8,776 bases of DNA from CAYGHE01 sp964349805. Its GTDB lineage: Bacteria; Patescibacteriota; Saccharimonadia; Saccharimonadales; Saccharimonadaceae. The translations under genes and the position numbers were made by a program. The stretch covers positions 1 through 8,776 of the forward strand of contig CAYGHE010000014.1 of assembly GCA_964349805.1 (NCBI GenBank), written 5' to 3'. The notes beneath the pieces were generated by a model. The model made no database searches, was not told the origin of the DNA, and worked only from the letters and a program-made list of their open reading frames with translations. Shown here piece after piece: positions 1 to 4,709 of the stretch; the first letter of the stretch is position 1; every line of letters begins with the position of its first letter.

Positions 1-387
1 GTAATAGGCAAGGGCGGTGAGGTCATAAACAAGATTACTGCTGAAACAGGCGCGTCAATTGATATCAAAGAGGATGGTCTTATAACGGTTGCGGCGGCTG
101 ATACAGCTAAAATCGAACAAGCTATTAACTGGATCAAGAGCTTAACCGAAGAACCTGAAGTAGGACGAATCTACGAAGGTAAAGTAGTTTCCATTAAAGA
201 ATTCGGCGCTTTCGTAAACATTCTGCCAGGTATCGACGGTATGGTACACATTAGCCAGCTTTCCAACGAGAGAGTAGAGCAAGTCACGGATGTGCTAAAA
301 GAAGGCCAGATTATCAAGGTTAAATTGACCGGTATAGACGAGCGCGGCCGCTTGAGCCTGAGCCTCAAAGACGCCAAAGAACAATAA
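1..387 (+). CDS. pnp: Polyribonucleotide nucleotidyltransferase (PNPase), C-terminal part, 5' end outside the window
   Basis: PNPase is a trimeric, phosphate-dependent 3'-to-5' exoribonuclease that degrades mRNA in the cytoplasm. Only the last 128 codons are visible. They begin inside the KH RNA-binding domain at its VIGKGG loop (visible residues 1-6), which continues to about residue 48. A complete S1 domain follows from about residue 54 to 126, with GKVVSIKEFGAFVNI (60-74) and GIDGMVHISQLS (77-88). A KH domain followed by a C-terminal S1 domain is the PNPase arrangement. The protein stops soon after the S1 fold (LSLSLKDAKEQ), without the long tail seen in some proteobacteria. The stop is TAA at 385-387. 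The catalytic PH domains lie upstream of the window, so completeness cannot be judged. RNase J, another RNA-decay enzyme, is two genes downstream. Confidence 0.95.
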   Translation, partial: VIGKGGEVINKITAETGASIDIKEDGLITVAAADTAKIEQAINWIKSLTEEPEVGRIYEGKVVSIKEFGAFVNILPGIDGMVHISQLSNERVEQVTDVLKEGQIIKVKLTGIDERGRLSLSLKDAKEQ

Positions 388-395
388 CCCTAATA

Positions 396-515
396 TACTC
401 CAGTAACGTATTCAACTCTCAGGTCACTCTACGGGTGTAAACATCCCGTGGCGTTCGGCCTCCGCTCCCTTCCGGTCGCTCCGCAAGCCTTCGATATGAA
501 TACATAACTGGAGTA
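396..515. repeat. Imperfect inverted repeat forming a 120-base hairpin between pnp and the UDG gene
   Basis: The 19-base arms at 396-414 and 497-515 are reverse complements with two mismatches (17 of 19). The interior has secondary structure of its own: ACGGG (431-435) pairs with CCCGT (445-449), and two near-identical heptamers, CCGCTCC (462-468) and TCGCTCC (476-482), lie in a C-rich stretch. No T-run follows the structure, so it is not a simple intrinsic terminator. It begins nine bases after the pnp stop and could shape or protect the 3' end of the pnp transcript, or be a dispersed palindromic element. It encodes no convincing protein on either strand. Confidence 0.7.
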
Positions 516-547
516 GGGCGCAAGTTCCCTGTGTTTGGTTCAAGCTA

Positions 548-576
548 TTGCTTTTTTCGCGTAGTTGTGCTACAAT
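548..576 (+). promoter_or_regulatory. Sigma-70-type promoter for the UDG-RNase J pair
   Basis: The -35 hexamer TTGCTT (548-553) and -10 hexamer TACAAT (571-576) are separated by exactly 17 bases. Transcription should start near 583, leaving an untranslated leader of about 48 bases before the GTG at 631. Both boxes are near consensus and nothing else in the gap fits as well. Confidence 0.75.
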
Positions 577-630
577 GAAATTACTGGTATAGCTCTCTTT
601 TGATTTTGTTAATTCGGGTATAGGGGTAAA

Positions 631-1254
631 GTGAACAAAAGGCAATCACTTCTTGAACAAATTAGGGCTGATATTGTCAAAAACAATATCTGTCCCGATT
701 TGGCCAAGCAGGCCACGAACCTTGTAATGGGCGAAGGTAATGCCAATGCCGATATAGTATTTATCGGTGAAGCTCCAGGCAAGAACGAGGACGAGCAGGG
801 ATTACCGTTCGTAGGAGCAGCTGGCAAATTTCTAAATGAAATGCTCGCCAGCACCGGTTTAACCCGCGGCGACGTTTATATTACTAATATAGTAAAGTAT
901 CGTCCGCCAGGTAACCGCGACCCGCTGCCTGATGAAAAGCAAGCCTTTTGGCCGTACTTGGTACGCCAACTGTCAATCATCGAGCCCCGCGTCGTCGTTA
1001 CCTTAGGAAGGCACAGTATGGAATACTTTTTACCAGAGCAGAAGATTAGCATGATTCACGGCCAACCAAAGCGCATTGCTTTTGGAGACCGTAAGCTAGT
1101 CGTGATGCCACTCTATCATCCAGCAGCATCACTATATAACGGCAGTATGCGACAGACGCTGATAGAAGATTTTATGAAGCTACCAAAAATAATTAATGTT
1201 ATCAAAAAACAAGAGAAGGAGAATATAAAAAATGGGTCAAAGAAGACTCTCTAA
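631..1254 (+). CDS. udg: Family 4-like uracil-DNA glycosylase lacking the iron-sulfur cysteines
   Basis: This 207-residue protein should remove uracil from DNA at the first step of base excision repair. Motif I GEAPG is at residues 46-50, followed by ED (53-54) and GLPFVGAAGKFL (57-68). NIVKYRPPGNRDP (86-98) and the motif II region YHPAASLYN (162-170) complete the family 4 pattern. Family 4 enzymes normally hold a 4Fe-4S cluster on four cysteines. Here the whole protein has one cysteine (C21); the positions matching the third and fourth ligands are Y90 and F106. The fold and active-site motifs look intact, so I infer a working enzyme stabilised without the cluster. The start is GTG, chosen because AGGGG (622-626) lies five bases ahead; the next ATG would remove the N-terminal region. 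The lysine-rich C-terminus overlaps the RNase J start by 23 bases. UdgX is unlikely because no KRRIH motif is present. Confidence 0.9.
   Translation: MNKRQSLLEQIRADIVKNNICPDLAKQATNLVMGEGNANADIVFIGEAPGKNEDEQGLPFVGAAGKFLNEMLASTGLTRGDVYITNIVKYRPPGNRDPLPDEKQAFWPYLVRQLSIIEPRVVVTLGRHSMEYFLPEQKISMIHGQPKRIAFGDRKLVVMPLYHPAASLYNGSMRQTLIEDFMKLPKIINVIKKQEKENIKNGSKKTL
1216..1221 (+). promoter_or_regulatory. Ribosome binding site of the RNase J gene, inside the UDG gene
   Basis: AAGGAG lies 10 bases before the ATG at 1232, within the coding end of the UDG gene. It supports the long start of RNase J and therefore its N-terminal extension. Initiation inside a translated gene suggests translational coupling. 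Confidence 0.75.
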
Positions 1255-3343
1255 ACCACAAGGTGACGATCACTCTAGGCGTCCTGACATCAGGAAGCGA
1301 CCTACGTCTTACAACACGGTCTTAAATGGGACCACTATACGTAAGGGCGAGGTATTTAGAGCCCAACGTCGCACATCCGAGAATGTTAACCAACGTGCTA
1401 GCCAGCACCTTGTTAATGTACCTGTCAATAAATCCGTTTATAACGGCTATGGTGGTCATCAATTTAGTTTGGCGGACCAACCCAAACGTCGCCAACCTAG
1501 CGAAAAAACACTGCGGGTTATGCCTATTGGCGGTTTGGGCGAAATGGGTATCGGCAAGAATATGATGGCTATCGAATATGGCGATGACATCGTAGTTATA
1601 GATATGGGATTCTTATTCCCGGGCGCCGATTATCCAGGCATAAATTACATAACCCCAGATATAACGTATCTAGAAGCTCGTAAACACAAAATTCGGGCGC
1701 ACATTTTTACTCACGGACATCTTGACCATATTGGAGCATTCCGTCACTTAATCGACAAGATTCCCGCTCCAGTTTATGGCAGTAAATTTACGCTTGCTAT
1801 GGTGCAAAGAACTATGGAAGAAGCTTCAACCGACTACGAACCTGAGTACATTACGTTAAATCCCGAAGCTCACGATGTAGTAAAACTAAGCGATAATTTC
1901 AGCTTAGAATTAGTGCGTGTTAACCACTCTATACCTGATTCTACCGCTGTCGTACTTCGAACTCCGCTTGGCGTCCTGGTTGATACAGGAGACTGGCGCT
2001 TCGAAGATAATCCAGTGGATGGATTAAAATTCGACCTAGTTCGTTTAAGTGAAATATCTTCCAAAGAGGGAATATTGCTTTTGATGAGTGACTCGACGAG
2101 TTGTGAATCAGACGGGACTCATACGTACGGCGAATTCGAAATAGGACACAGCATAGGCCAAGTGATGGAACAAAACCCTAACGGCCGCATTATAGTCAGT
2201 AGCTTTTCAAGCATGATTCACCGTATGCAGCTGGTGCTAGAAGAAGCCAAAAAACACGGCCGTAAAGTCGCTTTTTCTGGATTTAGCATGATCCAAAACC
2301 TAGAAGTCGCCCTTCGTGCAGGCGTTATTAAAGTTCCCAAAGACGTAATCATGAAGATGGAAGATATTATAAAACTTCCAGATAATCAGGTGGTTATAAT
2401 TTGTACTGGATCGCAAGGTGAATTTAACGCGGTTCTTAACCGTATGGCGAGCGGAGCTCACAAACATCTAAAGGTCAAACAATCTGACGTCATCGTGCTT
2501 AGCTCTAGTATCGTGCCTGGTAACGAAAAGTATGTTGTTAGAACCGTGGACGGTCTGATGCGAGAAGGTAGCGATGTTTTGCAACATGGCAAAACTCACC
2601 TTAAAGACATCGGCCCTCTTCACATTTCTGGACACGCATACTATGACGATCACGTTAAATTACTAGATGCTCTCAAACCAAAATACTATATGCCAATTCA
2701 CGGTGAGTTTCATATGTTAGTTCATAACGCCGAGCTTGCCGAAAGAGAAATAGGTATTCCTAAGTCCAATATATTTGTATGCGATAGCGGTGACGTAATC
2801 GAATTTACGCCTGAGGGCGCGCGCAAAAACGGCCGAATACCTGTGGGCGGCGTGATGTATGACGATAGCGGTGCGATTGTTTCGGAAGTGGTCTTGAAAG
2901 ATCGAATACACATGGCAACCGAAGGAATGTTTGTCGTCGTTCTAACGATAGCAAAGGGCAGCGGACGTTTAGTCACTAGCCCCGATATTGTTAGCCGAGG
3001 CTTTATATACTTACGCGATAGCGAAGAGTTGATGGGCAGCATACGACAGTACTTGAAACAAAAGGTGGCCCGCAGTTTCGCTAATAGGCACGTGGATCTA
3101 GATGTTATTAAAAAAGAAATCAAAGATGAAATTACCCACATCTTGTATGACCAAACTAGACGCACGCCTATAGTTATCCCGGTTATTAACGAAGTAGGCA
3201 GTGGGCAGCCAAGGCCAATGCCTCCACAAACACCTGGCACTGATCAGGGTAAGCCAATACTGCCAAACCTAGGCCAAAAACCACGCATACCTGATACCGA
3301 CAAAATCGATACCAGAATACGCACCGACAACCGCGGCTACTAA
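1232..3343 (+). CDS. rnj: Ribonuclease J with basic N-terminal and proline-rich C-terminal extensions
   Basis: RNase J is a metallo-beta-lactamase/beta-CASP ribonuclease with 5'-to-3' exo- and endonuclease activity, acting in mRNA decay and rRNA maturation. The core starts near residue 92 (KTLRVMPIGGLGEMG). The zinc-binding motif THGHLDH is at 160-166, followed by H232 in NHSIPDS, D254 in DTGD, S466-H468 in the SGH motif, and H490 in PIHGE. These match all the metal and catalytic positions of B. subtilis RNase J1. The beta-CASP region includes SSFSSMIHRMQ (323-333) and CTGSQGEFNAVLNRMA (391-406). At 703 residues it is about 150 longer than the usual 555-560. About 91 residues rich in Arg, Lys and Asn precede the core, and about 50 rich in Pro and Gly follow. 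The ATG at 1232 is supported by an AAGGAG site; the next ATG (residue 97) falls inside the first core strand. The extensions may bind RNA or partners, an inference from extended RNase J proteins such as that of Helicobacter pylori. Confidence 0.95.
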   Translation: MGQRRLSKPQGDDHSRRPDIRKRPTSYNTVLNGTTIRKGEVFRAQRRTSENVNQRASQHLVNVPVNKSVYNGYGGHQFSLADQPKRRQPSEKTLRVMPIGGLGEMGIGKNMMAIEYGDDIVVIDMGFLFPGADYPGINYITPDITYLEARKHKIRAHIFTHGHLDHIGAFRHLIDKIPAPVYGSKFTLAMVQRTMEEASTDYEPEYITLNPEAHDVVKLSDNFSLELVRVNHSIPDSTAVVLRTPLGVLVDTGDWRFEDNPVDGLKFDLVRLSEISSKEGILLLMSDSTSCESDGTHTYGEFEIGHSIGQVMEQNPNGRIIVSSFSSMIHRMQLVLEEAKKHGRKVAFSGFSMIQNLEVALRAGVIKVPKDVIMKMEDIIKLPDNQVVIICTGSQGEFNAVLNRMASGAHKHLKVKQSDVIVLSSSIVPGNEKYVVRTVDGLMREGSDVLQHGKTHLKDIGPLHISGHAYYDDHVKLLDALKPKYYMPIHGEFHMLVHNAELAEREIGIPKSNIFVCDSGDVIEFTPEGARKNGRIPVGGVMYDDSGAIVSEVVLKDRIHMATEGMFVVVLTIAKGSGRLVTSPDIVSRGFIYLRDSEELMGSIRQYLKQKVARSFANRHVDLDVIKKEIKDEITHILYDQTRRTPIVIPVINEVGSGQPRPMPPQTPGTDQGKPILPNLGQKPRIPDTDKIDTRIRTDNRGY

Positions 3344-3347
3344 ATCC

Positions 3348-3413
3348 TTACTTTGTCTTGCCAAAGTAACAAATCAACTTCTTTTGGCTGCAAAAGAAGC
3401 AAAACTGCTGGGG
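3348..3413. repeat. Two-hairpin intergenic repeat, copy A
   Basis: Two perfect hairpins follow the RNase J stop. The first pairs TTACTTTG (3348-3355) with CAAAGTAA (3362-3369) around a 6-base loop. The second pairs CTTCTTTTG (3378-3386) with CAAAAGAAG (3391-3399) around a 4-base loop. A tail ending CTGGGG (3408-3413) follows. The same order of elements occurs reverse-complemented at 4534-4596 with roughly 80% identity by hand alignment. It may help to end RNase J transcription, although no long T-run follows the stems on this strand. Confidence 0.75.
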
Positions 3414-3564
3414 TCTACTCGCTTGCGCGCTGAAACAAAGTGCAACAACTCTTGGTTATCTGCGAAACTCCCCGTCGCATGTATGCGACGGATCAGACAG
3501 TCCTCGATAAACCAGGAGCTATTGCTCTTTGTTTCGCGGCAATCTCATGGTCCCCAGACCCCAG
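3408..3564. repeat. Long imperfect inverted repeat able to fold into a 157-base hairpin
   Basis: The arms pair over most of their length. The outer ends are CTGGGGTCT (3408-3416) with AGACCCCAG (3556-3564), perfect over 9 bases. In the middle, 3432-3460 (beginning GAAACAAAG, ending GGTTATC) pairs with 3506-3535 (beginning GATAAACC, ending CTTTGTTTC) with a few mismatches. The tip is CCGTCGCAT (3472-3480) with ATGCGACGG (3483-3491), perfect over 9 bases. The outer end overlaps the tail of the two-hairpin repeat. It could be a structured RNA, a palindromic mobile element without its own gene, or a transcript-end structure. Short open frames crossing it are not convincing genes. Confidence 0.75.
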
Positions 3565-3586
3565 GGCAACAGCCTCTAGTAACCTC

Positions 3587-3615
3587 TTGACATATATAGA
3601 AGGATATGATAAGAT
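3587..3615 (+). promoter_or_regulatory. Consensus sigma-70 promoter giving a predicted leaderless transcript
   Basis: A perfect -35 box TTGACA (3587-3592) is followed after exactly 17 bases by the -10 box TAAGAT (3610-3615). The expected start, seven bases after the -10 box, is position 3622, the A of the ATG of the next gene. No ribosome binding site fits between the -10 box and the ATG; the nearest purine-rich stretch (AGGA at 3601-3604) lies inside the promoter spacer. Confidence 0.8.
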
Positions 3616-3621
3616 GCACGT

Positions 3622-4479
3622 ATGAGTGAAACAGTAGAAACAAACACACCAGACGAAAGCAAGAGAATAAATTCAAAAGAACTAGCTCACTATATGGGTT
3701 ATGCTGGCAAGAAAGACACGGAAAAGGCTATTAAAGCCAGTAAGTTAGGTAGGTTAGCCGAAGCAAACGCAGCTTTTAGCGACGCAGAGCAGGCTGAAAA
3801 ACAGGGCGCCCAAGAGTATGTACAAGATAGCCACCGAGCTCTAGATGATGACGAAGAGAGAATCCTTAATAAGAGAGCGGAGCTAGATGGTATCGCCGAA
3901 GAATACCGAATTGAAACTACGACGACTCCCGAAATGGAGCAAAAAATCAAAGCTGCCCGCACAGAACTAGCTAAGAAGTACGAACAGTACGGCGCCAAGT
4001 TAGAGGACTTCAGGCTAGTTTCATTTGAGCGAGAGGGCAAGCCTGTCCACGTTGTTATGTATGCCGCCCCTAGTGGCATTGATTTGGGCGATTCGAAGAA
4101 TGATCATGACGAGAGGCGCTCTTATGATGCCATTATGTCTGACAGACAAGCGCACACGATAGAGATTGACGGAAAGGAATACGATACGCGCACCGGCATG
4201 ACAATCGCCGCCTATAAAGCATTTATTGAAGACTACACGGCATTCATTTTAGGGATGAAAGAAGAAGATGCGAGTGTACTTTCTGGTGAACTTCCTGACA
4301 CAACTAAGTCACGTAGGGAAGACTTAAGAACGTACACACTCATTACTGGCGAAGAGAACCCTAACTCAGCCCTAGTTGCGTACATGGGTGGTGGTTCAAT
4401 CCGTTGGTACAATGTTGCACGTTCCGGTGACGAAACTCTACTCATCAGGTTCCGCCCCGCAGTGGAATTACAACTTTAG
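3622..4479 (+). CDS. Unrecognised acidic 285-residue cytoplasmic protein
   Basis: I do not recognise this family. The protein has no signal peptide, no membrane segment and no cysteine. Residues 15-130 look mostly helical and highly charged (for example KAIKASKLGRLAEANAAFSD, 35-54, and EMEQKIKAARTELAKKYEQY, 104-123), possibly coiled coil. A predicted beta section follows (DFRLVSFEREGKPVHVVMYA, 129-148), then an acidic linker. The C-terminal part is GIRWY-like: GGGSIRWYNVARSGDETLLI occupies 256-275, with FRPAVEL near the end. The ATG at 3622 is the only sensible start and lies directly under a strong promoter. Base usage resembles its neighbours, so there is no sign of recent transfer in the gene itself. 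It appears to be transcribed alone: a terminator-like structure follows it, and inverted copies of an intergenic repeat stand on both sides. An enzymatic role is not suggested by any motif I can see. The reading frame is well supported; the function is unknown. Confidence 0.8.
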   Translation: MSETVETNTPDESKRINSKELAHYMGYAGKKDTEKAIKASKLGRLAEANAAFSDAEQAEKQGAQEYVQDSHRALDDDEERILNKRAELDGIAEEYRIETTTTPEMEQKIKAARTELAKKYEQYGAKLEDFRLVSFEREGKPVHVVMYAAPSGIDLGDSKNDHDERRSYDAIMSDRQAHTIEIDGKEYDTRTGMTIAAYKAFIEDYTAFILGMKEEDASVLSGELPDTTKSRREDLRTYTLITGEENPNSALVAYMGGGSIRWYNVARSGDETLLIRFRPAVELQL

Positions 4480-4510
4480 TTACACTTTCGATACCTAATC
4501 TGCACTCGTA

Positions 4511-4596
4511 GCATGCATGCGACGGGGAAGTCGCCCCAGAACTTTTGCTTTTTTTGGTTACAAAAGAAGGCTTTTGTTACTTTCGGCCGAAAGTAA
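4511..4596. repeat. Two-hairpin intergenic repeat, copy B, inverted relative to copy A
   Basis: Read on the minus strand, this stretch repeats copy A in the same order. It starts with a perfect 20-base palindrome (4577-4596, half-site TTACTTTCGG), then CAAAA and CTTCTTTTG, then a tail ending CTGGGG (minus strand of 4534-4539). Next come TTCCCCGTCGCATG and ATGC, which match the tip of the long hairpin at about 3470-3486. Copy B lacks about 54 bases present in copy A (roughly 3414-3467) and the right arm of the long hairpin. It looks like a shorter or decayed member of one repeat family. Confidence 0.7.
4519..4555 (+). terminator. Probable intrinsic terminator of the orphan gene
   Basis: GCGAC (4519-4523) pairs with GTCGC (4530-4534) around a GGGGAA loop; an alternative stem pairs GGGG (4524-4527) with CCCC (4534-4537). 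A T-rich tract with TTTT (4543-4546) and seven Ts (4549-4555) follows after about eight bases. That spacing is wider than ideal, so the call is moderate. It lies within repeat copy B, which suggests the repeat family doubles as a terminator. Confidence 0.5.
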
Positions 4597-4607
4597 ACGT
4601 AAGCTAC

Positions 4608-4636
4608 TTGCAATTTGTAGTAAAATTTGCTATAAT
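4608..4636 (+). promoter_or_regulatory. Sigma-70-type promoter upstream of ftsK
   Basis: TTGCAA (4608-4613) and a perfect TATAAT (4631-4636) are separated by 17 bases. Transcription from here would begin near 4643 and give a leader of about 67 bases before the ftsK ATG at 4710. The leader contains an AT-rich palindrome, AGATATA (4657-4663) with TATATCT (4665-4671). Confidence 0.7.
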
Positions 4637-4693
4637 ATAGGTATTATCTATATGACAGATATAATATATCTATCAAATAGTAGTAAAAACGCC

Positions 4694-4699
4694 TATAAT
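4694..4699 (+). promoter_or_regulatory. Second TATAAT box close to the ftsK start
   Basis: A perfect TATAAT ends 10 bases before the ftsK ATG. A start at the usual distance would leave only three or four untranslated bases. The region 17 bases upstream (TATCAA) is a poor -35 box, so this may be fortuitous in AT-rich DNA. AGGA at 4700-4703, six bases before the ATG, could serve as ribosome binding site for the longer transcript. Confidence 0.35.
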
Positions 4700-4709
4700 A
4701 GGATGGGTC

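Noticed and set aside
631..1254. UdgX or family 5 glycosylase
   Set aside because: No KRRIH motif for UdgX, and motif I is GEAPG and not the GLAPA type of family 5.
2722..3240. A 172-codon minus-strand open frame inside the RNase J gene
   Set aside because: It lies wholly antisense to well-conserved RNase J coding sequence and resembles no known protein; codon bias of the sense gene explains it.
3384..3625. Two overlapping + strand open frames of 61-68 codons after RNase J
   Set aside because: They run through the inverted repeat, have no ribosome binding site, and their composition is explained by the hairpin arms.
3699..4079. A 126-codon minus-strand frame opposite the orphan gene
   Set aside because: The + strand frame has a consensus promoter, a sensible start and a soluble-protein composition; the minus frame is rich in Ser, Leu and Ala as expected of a shadow.
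3348..4596. Composite transposon around the orphan gene
   Set aside because: No transposase and no target-site duplication that I can recognise; only the inverted structured repeats are visible, so it is kept as a hypothesis in the findings.
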